A stretch of 64,000 bases of DNA from Tetragonia tetragonoides (GCA_038025085.1 CM076147.1:31656766-31720765); one strand, 5' to 3'; shown: positions 1-13,757, counted from the stretch's first letter. Numbers and translations are program-made. Notes: generated by a model from the letters alone, not told the origin.

Positions 1-1592
1 GTACAATAGTTTACAAGGAACACATTGCCAAGTTGCTAGCCCCGCTAAGGCACTAGGACATAAATAACTCTCATTAAAAAAAGAAAAAAAAAACTATCCA
101 TTAAGTAGAACAAGCAGACTTTAGGCTAGAATTCTCTCACATGGGAAATTTGTTGAGGTGTTTTTGAATTAATAATTCGACTTTTTTGGGTTGAAGGAAT
201 TAGGAAATTTTAGAAAAAAAATAATAATTCATTTTAATGAACCAAACAACAACAAAGGGAATGAAAATCTTATTTCCTTTTTAGAGTGAACCAAACAAGT
301 TGGGTAATCAATTCCATTCCTTTTCTTTACCCCCATTTTCCTTTTTTTTTAATTCATTTCCCTTTCCCGAATGTGAACCAAACGGCCCCTTAGTTTAGGA
401 CAAGGGTAAAGGTTTAGTCGATAAATGAAAAGGGTCAACCGTAAAGAGATTAGGATCATTTACCGTATACCTAATTTTTGCTACTAAAATTGAATGTTAT
501 TGTCACAATTTAATAGCCAAATATAATATTTCAATCTTTACCAAACCAAAAGCATTGTTTCAAAAATAAAATTTTATTAGTATACTATAAAATTTCAATA
601 TCGCAATTATTTAATTGATATTGTGAAACAATAATTGAAAAATATGTACTAATTTCCTATAAATTTTCAATTCTATTAAATATACCAAGTAAGTGTTACT
701 ACTAAACTTTTATATATACCCTAAAACAAACCCTAAAAAACCTTCAAGAAAAATAACCTTATTTTATATATTGGTAATTATGATAATTTAGTTGAGAGTT
801 AAGATTTTCAATCAATTACGTGCCTTAATTACTCTACATTTTTTTACCTAAGATACCTTGTTACTATAATATGAACTTTAATCGCATGATCATGATATCT
901 CTTACAAAAATCTCAATATTTTACTGAATTACTTAGACAGATCATAAGTGAAAACGTATCTAAATCCATAAAAATGAGTCTTTGATCCGAGTTGAATACT
1001 CACTCAATTCTTAAATTATCTATCCACTTCTCCTTAGTACGGAATTTAATGGGAGATGGATTTGGATCAACATTTCCCATTTGTCCTTATTGGTAGTGAG
1101 TTGGTTGTAGCCAAGTCGTTAATGAAGATGAAAATGTAAGGGTTCAAGAGTAACTTAACAGTTAAAACATTACTAAAAGGGGAAAAATTTCAAATAGTAT
1201 AAGTACATGAAACTTTAAAACCACAAATCTACAATACAACTTTAGAACCCGAATTAACCCAATATGGGTTTGACATCATAGAAATGACTATTGTTCAGAG
1301 AGCATATTGATACAAATTTCATGATTGCGGATTCGCTCACTACAAAATTTTCGGCATAAGTGTTTCATGAGCATGTTGCTCATGGCCCATGGGTGTCAAA
1401 TCAATTGAAAATATTTAAATTTCATTTCAATATGTTATGTTAGGTTATATTTTATCAACCAATGACGAGAAGTGTGAATGTGGTTTATTAAAATTTGGAA
1501 GAAATTAAAGACGGGTGGATGATGTACATTGCAAAAATTTAAATACTTACTAATCGATTCTTGTTTTAGAAGCTTAACTTGCAAATAATTGT

Positions 1593-1745
1593 GATTGTGG
1601 ACTGTGATAATCTCTCAATGAGGATGGATCCTAGTGTACAAAAGATCTTGATTGTGTACTGGGACAATCATCACGGGCATGGATCCTAGTCCACAAAGGA
1701 CCTTGATTGTGGACTGGGATATTCACCATGAAGATGGATCTCAGT
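1593..1745. repeat. Minisatellite, about 2.7 copies of a 55-57-bp unit
   Basis: Units starting gattgtggactg recur at 1593, 1650 (gattgtgtactg) and 1705. Each is followed by a variant of gataatc, atgaggatggatcc and a stretch like tagtccacaaaggacctt. Copies differ at several bases, so the array is not very recent. Confidence 0.75.
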
Positions 1746-2199
1746 CGATATTTTTGGATGATAAAATTACATCAAATTCTGATGCCGATTGCTCGGAATT
1801 TTGATTAGTTTACGTAAAAAGATTGATTATAGTTGTCACTCTATCTCATCACTATTGTTTCACTCCCCCTGGAATAAATTTAGAGAATGAATGACTTATT
1901 AAGACGTAGTATTTGCATTTGATGATTGTGTTAGGTTATGTTATGTTGTCCAAAATCTAAGAGGCTTTGATTCAAAATGTACAATTCTATCAAAAAGATG
2001 TGTTAAAATCCTACGTATACAAATATATAAAACAATATTCAATTAACCCAATAGAAGACTCAAACAAATTTAGGGGCTACTGTCACACATATTCAAGCAG
2101 TCTCCTCAATTAGAAATTCTAGTAATAAGTTCGTAAAAAGATTTTAGGTGGTCTATTTATTACAACTTTTGTAACTGGATGATCAGAAATTTAATTAAA

Positions 2200-2681
2200 A
2201 TCAGAGTGCCTTCAAGTTATTCAGACTCTCGAGTTGGGTTCTAAAGGTTTAAGTGAATTTAATTTGGTTATTGATGATATTATTGATCTTGTTTCATAGT
2301 TTGGTAGTATTAGTTGGAGTCTTAAGATAGCCAACCCATTGAAAAAAGCGGATAAAAGACAGTCAAGATTTTCCACAAGCTACATGATTTGGTGCTTCAA
2401 TAACCGACCAAGAAAAACATATTACAAAAATCGATGAAGGTAATTATATTACGAGAAAGACAAGTCCAAATAAATTTGACTAAATCGTTGCATTTAGAGT
2501 GCTACGAAGGAATGGTAATTGTGTAGTCCATGCTTTAGCTTATGTTGTTCCATGGAAATTAGGTAGTCGTTATTAGGAAAATGATTTTCCTTGCAATGTA
2601 ACTGATGCTATTGCTGTTGACATCTCATATTTGAATGAAATATAATGCCGTCTTGCAGAGTTTATATAAAATTAAAAAAAA
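2200..2681 (+). pseudogene. LINE (non-LTR retrotransposon) 3' relic with RNase H-like domain
   Basis: Frame fragments read LELGSKGLSEFNLVIDDIID (about 2230-2290) and, at 2505-2643, RRNGNCVVHALAYVVPWKLG, then an in-frame stop, then ENDFPCNVTDAIAVDISYLN. This matches the layout of the RNase H-like tail of plant LINEs: a run resembling 'R-x-GN-x-VAHALA' followed by 'W-x-ED-x-P' and 'D-x-SxLNE'. An A-rich tail follows at about 2672-2681. In-frame stops show it is dead. The 5' limit and TSDs were not found. Confidence 0.5.
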
Positions 2682-4640
2682 AATTAATTAACATCATTTA
2701 CCAAATACATAGTTTTATTAAATTATTTCTAGATTTCTTAAAGCATGGAGAATTGATCCCATAACATCTTTATTTCTACCCAATCGAGTCCCAAATTATT
2801 ATTTTATCAAGTTTATTATCCTACAACTATTCCCTCAAGCCAAAAGATTTTTTCCTTTTTCGTGAACCTACTAGTTTTAAATCCACCGCCGTTATTGTTG
2901 AATCGACTAACTCTTTAATAATTGAATATCTGCCCTTTTCTCTCCTCCATTCCTCTCCCCAAAAAATAAGAATATCTTATAACTTTAATTTTTTGTTCAT
3001 ATACAATGGTTCCTATTAGTGAGTAATCACGGATGGTAAGCCCCAAATTCTTGAAATATTATTTTATGCCTTTTCAATTTCATTCGGTTTGCCAATTGGC
3101 ACACAAATGAACAATGATAGTGTAGGTCAATAAGAGGAGTAGGAGTGGAAAAGGATTGGTAGGGATATTACCAAGTTTATATGATCTAATTGCCAATTTT
3201 TTAACCATTTTTCTGAAAGAGATACACTATTAAGAAATGTTCTCGGTAGCAGAAGCATTATTTGACAATAGAAATGAAGATGGAGGCTAATTTTGCTCTC
3301 TTTATTTGAAAATCTTTTTTGAAAATAATATTTTTTTTTTATCTAAAAGATCAGAGTAATTTCCATTCCTAAAATCTATAAAGATAAATTTCTCTAATTT
3401 CAACACTAGTACTTGAAGTTAGTGTCTTCCACGCCTCCCATTTTCTCTGTTGCACATATATCAATCATGAGTATTCACATTTGTGTCACCTTCTTCGTGA
3501 TAAGTGATAACCACACTTTTAAACATTACAAATTGATTTTGTACAAATAATTGTTACCTACACTTTTCGATAAACCTCAAAATCCTTGCATCAAATTCCA
3601 ACATGGGGTAGGTAGTCTGCGACAGGAATGAGTTTCTCTACCAAAGAAAATATAGTGTAATATTTTGGGTATATTGGGTGCAAATGGCACCTCACTAACG
3701 GTTGACTCTTTTTTTTAGTAAAGAAAGTGAGAAATTTTCACTCATAAAAAGTCATATGTAATCTACAAATACGAATTTATTTATATAAGAACAAATTTAA
3801 GATAACAGTATGAATATAACTTCCTACATTACTCCTTGAAAACCAGTGTCTTTACCGGTTCCATCGAAATTTGGGGTGTCCATACATCCCTATAATCGGA
3901 GATAACTACAAAAAGAGTTGTAATTATTCGAAAGTACAATTTTATTTCGTATTGAAGATCAAAGTTGATTTCTCGATCCATATAAACCAAAAAGACTCTA
4001 TAAACAAATTAGGATCTCCTTAATCTAATGTCCTAAAATTGCCCACAATTGGTGAGAACTAGTTAGATTCCCGTGCAATGCACGGTTTGTGTGTTTATAA
4101 CAACTAATACATTTTCATTGGTACAAACTTGCAATAAATTTTTTGCCTATGTTATATTTTGCTCTTTCATTCCTAATATATGAACCTCTCCCTTTATATA
4201 CTCAAATCAACTTTGTTGTTTTCCTATTTAATTCTAGTTGCATGGCCCATGTTATGTCCGAACTTGTTATATTTATAGTAGTTTATAGCCAATAAATACA
4301 TAAGCAATCAGAAAAATCTTTTTTAATAATTAAGTATTATCATATCATTATTCATCTATAATAAGGACATAAATTCGTGAATGATCATGAATCTACCAAG
4401 ATCATAAATAAAATTGTTATACTTCATCTATCTCTCCTTCATCATACTGCCCAAAACCGATGCATGCATTAGTAATAAATGTACAACTAAGATGGTCAAC
4501 ATACGTTGTATCAAAAGTCAAACTTGAACCAAAGTGTGAACGTAATAAATTACAGTATGACATCATTTACATGTGTCATATAATAATAATGTAGAAGCTT
4601 ATGTGGATGCATACGTGTCATTATAGCAATTGTCCATATT

Positions 4641-4643
4641 CAC

Positions 4644-4719
<76 letters not shown>

Positions 4720-4945
4720 CCTCTCTTCTCTTCAATATCAATAACTCCCATTGAAGTCAAAAAAAAAAAAAAAAAAAAAAAAAAAAAGCAGCTAGGCTGT
4801 TACGGCGTCGTTTCGTTTCCTCTTAACACCTTTGTAGCTGTGTCTCACTGTCACTTACAGACCTCTTTGGAAAAGTCTGCGTGCAAAATGCAAAATGCAA
4901 AATGCAATATGCAATATGCAATATGCAATATGCAAATGCATTAGG

Positions 4946-4990
<45 letters not shown>
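4641..4990. repeat. Microsatellite cluster upstream of ferrochelatase
   Basis: Several simple repeats lie within 350 bp: a (TA)n run at about 4647-4717, a 29-base A run at 4759-4787, a 7-bp minisatellite at 4882-4937 (three TGCAAAA-type units followed by about four TGCAATA-type units), a short (TA)n at 4946-4961 and (AG)n at 4961-4987. All lie in the promoter or leader region, 280-630 bp before the ATG. Confidence 0.9.
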
Positions 4991-4992
<2 letters not shown>

Positions 4993-5156
4993 AATACATT
5001 CACCTGCCCTCCATTGTTGAACACGTAACTCTCTTCTCTTCCCCTCTTTCTTTCTTTCTTTAATTAGTTGACCAATGACGTGATTCAAAGTATATATCTT
5101 TTCAATAGCTGAAAAAGGAAAAAGGAAACATCTCAATATATCACACACCCCACCAA

Positions 5157-5166
5157 AAACCCTAAG
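5157..5166 (+). promoter_or_regulatory. Telo-box-like motif in ferrochelatase leader
   Basis: The sequence aaaccctaag sits about 100 bp upstream of the ferrochelatase ATG, in the presumed 5'UTR. AAACCCTAA (telo-box) is a known plant element common near transcription starts of growth-related genes. The motif is short and could be chance. Confidence 0.3.
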
Positions 5167-5268
5167 AATTTTCCTCCATTTCGATCGACATTTTGACCCT
5201 TTTTCTAAAAGGCCTTTAATTGACGAATCACAGCTTTTGGTGCATCTGGGTATCAGTTAATTGTCACT

Positions 5269-8200
5269 ATGGACGCAATTTCGAGCTCTTCCGTCGCTTC
5301 TGGGATGAAATTATCTGCACCCTGTCTTCGAAATTTCGATAAGAAACTTTCTGGGTGAGTTTTTGGATCAATATCATGGTTTATGAGATATCTTGTGAAA
5401 TGCGTTGAATTATGGGATTGTTTAGCGTTTTGGTCATATTGGGTACTTGGGTCGTTCGTTTTCTTTGATTTGAATTGATCATGATGTTGATCATCATATT
5501 TTTTGGTGCATTTGATCCGGATATTAGGCTGCCCGTTTAAGCTTTACTGATGTTGCTTTACTGATGTTGTTGTTGTTGATTCTTTTATAATATTTGAATT
5601 GGTTCATCTTGGGATTGATTTTGTCTTTTTGACCAATAACAAGGGTTATGTACTTGTAGTCTTGCACCATACGACTAGAATTTCCTCTCTTTTTTGGGTT
5701 TTTCAATCGAAGAAGAATAAGTAGTGAAAGTAATGTTTGCCTTCTATGCTGTAATTCGAAAGGGTTTATATTTGACAATTAATCTGTTCACTTTCCTCAT
5801 TTGGCATTTCTATGTAGCCCATTATTTCAAAATTTGATTAGTGTTGCATCTGATATTGTAGTCCCTGGTTTCCTCCTTAAGTCAACTTCATTGGTACTAT
5901 AATGTAGTTTACCAGAAATGTGATCACTTGTGTAACTAAAAAAAAAAGTATGAAGATTTAGACTATATACCTTGTCAAATGATTGATTGATTGGCTAAGG
6001 TTGACTTGTGTATAACATTTACTTGGATTTGCTAATGAGTTGTTCCACTTGCAGGTCATGTCCACAATCCCGAAGTTACATGTACACTTGTAGCAATTCT
6101 CTTAATGGATCACTGTGTCTTGATAAATCTTCACACTCCCACGCCATCTCAGCTTCTTACCCAATTGGCAGCAGCAGTTCCAACAGCAGCGGATGTTGTC
6201 CTATTCAATTGGAGCACAAGAATAACACAGTTAGGAAAACGTTTTTTTCTGCCAGCACATACACCGGTACTTATTCTGATGATATGGTGGAAGCTCCTTC
6301 TCATGTTACAGAGGAGAAAATTGGGGTGTTGCTTCTGAATCTTGGAGGGCCTGATACTCTTAATGATGTCCAACCATTCTTGTTTAATCTATTTGCTGAT
6401 CCGGTATGCCCTTTACTGTTTTATGTGCTCATAAAGTCATAATAGCTGTTAAGCTGTTATATTCAGGCTGGTTTAATAGCTGATTTTACTGATTGTAATA
6501 GGATATTATTCGCCTACCCAGACTCTTCCGATTTCTCCAGCGACCTCTGGCTCAATTGATATCTGTGCTTAGAGCTCCTAAAAGTAAGGAAGCATATGCT
6601 TCAATTGGAGGGGGCTCACCGTTGCGAAAGATAACAGATGAGCAGGTAAGAGTAGGGTCATTTATATACTTCTCCATTTAACCTCTGACAGAACTGTGAT
6701 TGTTTCGAATATGCCTCAATTTTTTGGGGTTCTGCAAATTTTTGATTGTCAAGTCTTATGTATTGAGCCATGTTTTTAAGGCAAATGCACTCAAATTGGC
6801 ATTGGAAGCAAAGATGAAGAATGTATCCGTCTATGTTGGCATGAGATACTGGTATCCATTCACAGAAGAAGCTGTTGACCAGGTCAGCATTTACTAATAT
6901 TTGATCTTCACTCATTGCAATGCTAAAAGACTTGTATAAAAAGAAATTAGATCAATTTATTTAAAGTCATGTCAGCTAAATATCTATTGTTTTATATTGT
7001 ACATATACATATAACATGTAATGAAGGAACTGCACTGGCTCATCTGATTTTTTTACTGATATGAGCAAGTGATCCGAACTCCGAAGGACCTCTAGCTAGT
7101 CTGTTTACTTTGTAGTTTGTAGTCTTATCATTTTGCCCTTCAGTTTTGGGGCATCCAATGGCTGAAATTTTGTACGATGATTAGCATTGAGATCAGCTAG
7201 TTGGTATCATGAAAATCTAACTCATTTGTGGGAACTCAGAGTGTATTTACTTATAGATTTTTTCCTCCCACAAGATCTCCAGTTTCTTTTCTATCTCTAC
7301 ATTTTGTTTTCCCTGGAAAGCTAGAGTTTGTCTTGACTTCTTATTTTCTAAGTGGATAACTAGAAGAGTAAGCTGAAGAGCTGTGAAAGAAGACTTAAAA
7401 TATAGGAAAAACATTGTTTTCTATCACTAGTTATATTGTTGGAGAAGAAATTTGTTTGCCTTGTATTCCAGCTGTTGTGCATTTGAAACAAATTTCTTTT
7501 TTAATAAATCGGAAATGCCTCCCTTGTTTTCTGCACACAACACATACCTCAGGTCGTATTATTCTACTGTAAACTCTCTGTTTCTCTTAAAATGCTCTCA
7601 GTGCGTCTGGTTAATAAAATAAAGCTACATTTTTATTATTTGGAGCATTCTAACTATTAGAGATTTTATGCATTTTTCTTGATTGTTTTGAATTTTTCTG
7701 TCTTCTCTTACCTTTGGCCTAGTGAAGCTTGATCATCTTATCTATAGTATGACCATTTATAATAGTCCCTCAGAGTATATGATGGACTTGTGCTTGTTGC
7801 ATCTAGAAGAATTGAACTGTTGTCTGTTCCAGTTATCTTCTGTTGTTCCATGATGTTTGTGTATATTTGTTGAGCTAATATGGTTAATCTTGCTCAATCT
7901 TTTTACGACAGATTAAGAGGGACAAAATTACAAGGCTTGTTATTCTTCCACTGTACCCTCAATTTTCTATATCTACAACAGGTTCTAGTCTACGTGTTCT
8001 CCAGAGCATGTTCAGGTAAATCGGTTTTTCTTCATTGAGAAAACATGTTTCCTGGTTCATTACTGTTACCTAAAATTTAGCCTTCATCAGGGAGGACGCA
8101 TATCTCTCGAATATGCCAGTGGCTATCATCCGATCCTGGTACCAGCGAGAAGGTTATGTCAAGTCCATGGCTGACTTGATTGAGAAAGAGCTGCAGGGTT

Positions 8201-9610
8201 TTTCCAACTCAGATGAGGTAGATTAGGCTCTTTAGCACAATTTACTAGGTTGACCATTATCTTCCGAAGTTTAGGTGATGGTTGGAACTGATAGTATTTC
8301 TGGATGTTTAAATATCAGGTCATGATATTCTTCAGTGCGCATGGGGTACCGCTTAGTTATGTGGAGGAGGCTGGTGATCCATATAAAGAGCAGATGGAGG
8401 ATTGCATCTTCTTAATCATGAGAGAGCTGAAAGCTAGAGGAATCAACAACCAGCATACCCTTGCTTATCAGGTATGTGTAAAAGTAAATCAAGTTCATCT
8501 TTTGGCATGCCATGATCATGGGTCTCAATCAGTTTGTCGTTTTTTTCCCCTAACAATCTTCAGTCCCGTGTCTTCTATACAAATTGACACTCTTCACGTG
8601 GGACTCTTCTGTTGGTTTATGCAACTAATGTTTGTTAATTTCATTCTTTGCCCCCTTTATTTTTCAGAGTCGAGTTGGTCCTGTGCAGTGGCTGAAACCT
8701 TATACTGATGAGGTTCTTGTTGAGCTTGGTCAGAAAGGAATCAAGAGTCTGCTAGCTGTTCCTGTAAGGTGAGGTGCAAATGATTGACAAGCTAACATCT
8801 GTCTTATCAATTCTGCTAGTGATTCTTCTACATTATGGTTACTATGATTGTGTTATGGCGTGCCGCATGACATTGTTAGATGCTGTTTTTTGATAGAATT
8901 GCATACTATCTGTTTGCTTGTAATTGGCTACAAAGGATGGTGTGAAGAAGCAGATATGTTTTCTTGAAAAAGAGAGTTAAATTTATATTGCTAACAACAT
9001 ATCAGAAAATAAAAGGATTCTGTTGATTTACGTTCTTTTAGAAAATACGTAAAACAGTTGGTAATTTGCACGCCTCTATTTTTATCCATACTGCCATTCT
9101 TCTGCAGGCACTTTTTTCGTTGTTCTTCTCTAAAAATGTTGAAAGATAAATGTGGAGGAAGTGCAAATGTAATGTATTATCTTGCTAAGAACCTAAATGA
9201 GGGATATAAAACAAAAAATTTCTAATAGCTGTATTGGACATGGTTTGTACTTTGATTTCGGGTCTGTCTTAGTCTTTTTCCCATTTCTTTGTTGCAGCTT
9301 TGTCAGTGAGCACATCGAGACGCTTGAAGAGATTGATATGGAATACAAGGAATTGGCACTCGAGTCTGGCATTGAGAACTGGGGTCGTGTTCCTGCTCTT
9401 AATTGCAGCCCTCCTTTCATCACCGATCTAGCTGATGCTGTCATTGAAGCCCTACCTTCAGCAACTGCAACATCAATCTCAACGAACGCTTCTGAAGAAG
9501 ATAATGATCCGGTGAAACTTTTCTTGAAAGTGTTCTTTGGTTCAATCATAGCCTTTGTCCTACTTTTGTCCCCAAAACTGATTCGCGCATTCAGGAACAA
9601 CCTTTTGTAG
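5269..9610 (+). CDS. FC1: Ferrochelatase, FC1-like (plastid/mitochondrial), 9 exons, 492 aa
   Basis: Inserts Fe2+ into protoporphyrin IX, the last step of protohaem synthesis. Exons: 5269-5354, 6055-6403, 6502-6645, 6781-6882, 7912-8015, 8091-8217, 8319-8471, 8668-8768, 9298-9610. All introns are GT-AG and the joined frame is open with TAG at 9608. The first ~95 residues are Ser-rich and look like a transit peptide. The catalytic domain opens with [13 protein letters not shown] (~114) and contains [47 protein letters not shown] (active-site His about 312) and [14 protein letters not shown] (conserved acidic metal-path residues near 396-400). The C-terminus is an acidic linker plus one hydrophobic segment ([16 protein letters not shown]) and has no LHC/CAB motif, so I call it FC1-like rather than FC2-like. 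The family call is very secure; the FC1/FC2 assignment is good. Exon 1 is supported by context (gtgagt donor, phase) rather than by homology. Confidence 0.95.
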
Positions 9611-10526
9611 AAGCAGAGGATACAAGTCACATAAAGAACACATCTTTCTAGGCTTATAGAAACAAACACACCATATAAACCACACTAGTCAGCCAGTTGT
9701 TAATGGAGTTCCAATGATCTTTTGTCTTCTTTATCGAGCTTGTAACCGCACAAAAGAAGAATTACAGCTCACGGTATATTTTTTTAGCAATTTTTGAGAG
9801 GAGCGTAGTAGAATTATTTCTCCTGATTTTGCAACATGTTTGAGTTACCACTTACCAGTGTTTTGTTCACTGTTAATACTCTTTGTGATCAGTTTTGGCA
9901 AATAACTCAATTAAGTTCGAACATATTATATGTAACTGGACTAACGGCTAATATGTCAATTTTTGGGGAAGAACCCAATTAAAGGCGTGGGAACATTAAT
10001 GGCCTAGTAACCACAGCTCCAGAATTGGGATTAGATGATATTACATCCACATCAATCCCCAAAGTTTTACAACCGGGGAGTCTCAAGATTCACAACTTCC
10101 GTTGTATGATTTGTGTGACGTAATTCTAAACGAGAAACAAGATTCAAATATAAATCAAATCTGCAAAATTTATCTCTGGGGGGCAAAATCACCCACCCAA
10201 CATCACAAATCTGTGACTATATTCACCTCACTGGATGAAGGTTATTCACTAGCAGCTCAGTCAATGTCAGATACATTGCATCTAGCAGGAATCCACAGCC
10301 AAAATACCACAAAATTATGTTTGCATTTTATGTGAAGATCATCTGAATGTGAGAGAGCAACAGAGACAAATTTCAAAGGAATTGAACTTCCCTTGACTGA
10401 TCAATTACAAAATTCTCATTTTGTCTGGTATTTCTCAAAATCTTGAACTCAACTAGGTACTGAGGGCTAAAGGAATTGAAAGAAGCCATCTTGGCCGAGG
10501 GCGACAAACGTGAAGTAGATTTTGAG
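9611..10526. other. Convergent intergenic region with both 3'UTRs
   Basis: Lies between the ferrochelatase stop (+) and the ATP synthase g stop (-). It should hold the two 3'UTRs and polyadenylation sites. No other gene or repeat was recognised; short ORFs here have no coding character. Confidence 0.6.
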
Positions 10527-11871
10527 TTAGACTTTGTAGCCAGTGATGGAAAATCCTCGTCCTACAATTTCCCCAGCACAGTACCATGCAAAGCACTCCA
10601 GTCCAAACAAAGCTGCAACTCCCACTTCTTCAACTTTCATGTCCTTCCTGTTCTTCCACACTTGCTTGACTTGGTCAAGTTCTTTCCAGAAAGCTTCGTA
10701 ACGACCAGGTACACTGAAACAGCAAAAACAATTAAAATATAAGATTCACTAATGATCCAGGCAAGTTATCATGTTATCTTTTAAAAAAGTATGCGGTTTC
10801 TCATGCATGCTTAAGATCAATGGCAATTTCATACTTGTACAAGATGAACAGCTAGTAAACAAGTGATTTTCAACTCATTAAACGTCAGTCTGATGGTATT
10901 GTAGTTTCCTTCAGGGAGGTGGTGTTCACTGGAAGAAAAGAATCTGTTCTCTCTTTAAAATTTGTGCCGTGAAGGCCCACCACAAGATTCTTTAACTTCT
11001 CTTCTAAAAGTTTAACTCCAAATGCTATCATGATTCCATGGTGTGATCCTTGGGGAGTTGAATCAACCACAGTCTAATACAAGTTGCATATAGCAAGAGG
11101 ACATTTACATAGCTAAAAGCACATGTCAAACAAGAGGATACTTTGACAATAATAAAATACAACATACTATGATAGAATAGAATGTCTTATGCATTCTTTT
11201 CTAGGACTAGATCTGTGTTTTCAACTATGTTATTCTGTAAGCAAATAAAAAACATACATTAGCATACAATAGATATACAGCTGTCAATCCCTGCTCACAT
11301 TAGATGGAAAAGATATACTGCAAGATAACACTCCCTGCTTCCCTTGTTCATCATCAAATATCAAATAAAAATTCCAGTTATCAAACAAGCAAAAGCATTT
11401 ACAAACATAAATGAAAACTATAAATACAATGGTTAAGCTTGGACAGATAGTAGTCGATGTCAGCCAAAAGCCTTTCCTCTATTCCCTTGGATTCAAGAGC
11501 TTGAAGTACAAATCACACCAAACTTCTTTGGGATTCTAGATTTCCAACGAAACAAAAACTTTGGCAGTATAGCAGTAACAACTTGAGAAATTTCACAACA
11601 TCGGTTGTTAACAAGATACATGTAACACATCAACTTTTACATCCAAACTCACAAGAACTTATATCATGGCCTTTCCAATCCAAACTAACCTGGCAAGACG
11701 AGTGTAGAACAATTGCTTTGACAAGCGATTGCAAGTCTCAACGGTGGCTGGCTCTTGGATGAGTTCCTTGTTTTGCTCTAGCATTTGCTTGTAATAAACG
11801 TTCCCATGTTTAGAAAGAAACTGTGAAGCTTGACAAGCCTTGGATTGCAGCTGACGTAGCTTTGATGCCAT
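10527..11871 (-). CDS. Mitochondrial ATP synthase subunit g, 122 aa
   Basis: Small membrane-associated Fo subunit of mitochondrial F1Fo ATP synthase, involved in dimerisation of the complex at cristae. Coding exons are 11690-11871 (MASKLRQLQSKACQASQF... to YTRLA) and 10527-10713 (SVPGRYEAFWKELDQVKQV..., KVEEVGVAALFGLECFAWY, ending GYKV-TAA). The split Ser codon (AG|T) joins in frame across a 976-bp intron. Landmarks of plant subunit g are all present: the N-terminal MASKL, YYKQMLEQNKELIQEPATVE, TRLAS-PGRYEAFWKE, and the hydrophobic GLECFAWYCAGEIVGRGF near the C-terminus. The length equals the usual plant form. A further intron in the 5'UTR (11884-13757) is indicated by the acceptor just before the ATG and a CAG|gtacag donor near 13757. 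Confidence 0.93.
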
Positions 11872-11883
11872 TGAAAACCAGAG

Positions 11884-13757
11884 CTACAGACATATCAAGC
11901 AAAGGTTTAGTACTAGTAATAATGTGCAGATATTAGATCATATTGACGTCACAGACATTTAAGCATGAGCCAAATTCCATTCTGGAGTGAACCTTATGCA
12001 AGCACTATGGTCCAATTTTCTTAAATTTAGTACAAGCCAACTGCACTACGTCTGCAAGGGTACTGATTCCATGTATTGTGTTTGCACTATACCATCTTAT
12101 CTCTAATGCATTAAAAATCATCAAGTTAATCACTATGAAAATAGCAATCTACACAAGCAAGCATACTATTCTCCATACTAAAGAATTGAAAAGGTAGACT
12201 AATATCATGTTGTAGTAAATCTATATAAGAATCTATTCTAATATCTCTCATATGCAGTACAGTGGAATTGCACAACGACTCATTACGACAACCCATGCTA
12301 CTTCAAATCCACATTTCAATGCAAAGTGCTAGGGTCTCACTTTTCAATATCCAAATATAATAGGTAGCCAGGATAAGCCAAACTAGCCCAAAAGCCATCT
12401 AACTCTCTGAAATACTTAAAAACAACCGAACCTCACCCCATCCAACTACTTCAATCAAAGTCACCCAAAGCACAATCACCTTCAATTGCAAATAACAAAA
12501 TGCTGCATTTTGATATATCTATTTTCCATCTTTCATTTAAAATGGAAGTCCACACAGAGTGAGCTGCTTGCAACAAGAACACCAAAAATGCATTTACTTT
12601 TGACAAAGCCTGGTCAACTCAATATTCACATTTTGATCATCACGATGAAACTGCATCTAATACTTTATCTGGTACCAAAATCCACTATTACAAAACATCG
12701 AAGAACACACAAATCATAAATCATTTCTGATTTCACAGTAAGGAAATCACAATTTGTTCAATATATTTCTCATCTGCAGTAATCAGCACTGCATAAACAC
12801 AGTTTAGCCACCAGATACATGCATTTGGTCATGCTACTAAGAAGGTGTAATCAATAACGATCTTCAGTTTCATAATTCTATATTCAAATATTTCAATTCC
12901 TTTTCGATAAATAGAACATTCCCCATTCCTTAAATGAACTCCTAAAAGGCCCAGAAACACACCAGTACATCAGTAATGCTGCATTTAGTTGATTTTATGT
13001 TTCTTGCTCTGCCCAAAAGACAGTCACAAAACAGTGAGCCCAACAGCAAAATAAAAGCAGAATCATGAATCAGTTCTTACGATCGTTTACTTGTAATTGC
13101 TCAAGCCTCATAACTATTTATCATTCATAACATTTCCTCTCTCCATCTATCATTCATAACATTTCCTCTCTCCTTCATCTATCATTCAATCTTCAAACCC
13201 AAATCAAACTCCCCATTTGGTTCAAGAAATTCATATCAATCATTCAAGGGGCAAGACATACACATTTAGCAAAAACAAAATTAACAGTAAAACATGCTTT
13301 CCACAAATAAAAGAAACTGCCAAGATCTCCCTTCCAATCTTCAACCTAATTTGAGCTTCAAAGTCCATCTCCTCCACAATATAACATTCAGTTTCCAACC
13401 AAAACAAAAACCCAATCTAAATCGACCTAATATCCCCCAAATTTTAGTTTAATTTGACCGATTAGGGTTTTGTTTCTTCCGAAAAACCCTAGATCGCTAA
13501 GAGCGAGTTAAGTTGACGCCCAAATTGACTACAGAAAACACTAAACTAAAACATTCTGAGATGATGTATGATGTATTACCTGAGATTAAATACTATACCT
13601 AATGACGGTGGATTAACTTATATACAGATCAAACGAGAGAGATCGATCGACAGGGAAATAGAGATGCAATTAGAGATAAATATATTGATCGAAAAACATA
13701 AGAGAACTTGGATAACAAATAAAATAGCAGAAGAGAGAGAAACAGAGAGATCTGTAC
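11884..13757 (-). other. 5'UTR intron of ATP synthase g gene
   Basis: On the minus strand a CAG|gtacag donor at 13757 and a gtctgtag acceptor ending at 11884 bracket 1.9 kb with no coding exon. The acceptor lies 12 bp upstream of the ATG. Long leader introns are common in plant housekeeping genes. No repeat was recognised inside except a short duplicated stretch (tatcattcataacatttcctctctcc) at about 13118-13190. Confidence 0.6.

Larger units (their letters stand above)
1..4640. other. Intergenic, AT-rich, no gene recognised
   Basis: No convincing exon was found. It contains MITE-like fragments with gaaccaaac motifs (about 235-390, resembling one end of a GGGCCGTTTGGTT-type element), a ~56-bp minisatellite (1593-1745) and a decayed LINE 3' end (about 2200-2681). 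The rest looks like degraded, AT-rich DNA. Confidence 0.6.

Noticed and set aside
235..390. MITE with gaaccaaac motifs and a GGGGCCGTTTGGTTC-like end
   Set aside because: Only one plausible terminus was seen (near 390); no matching inverted end or TSD was found.
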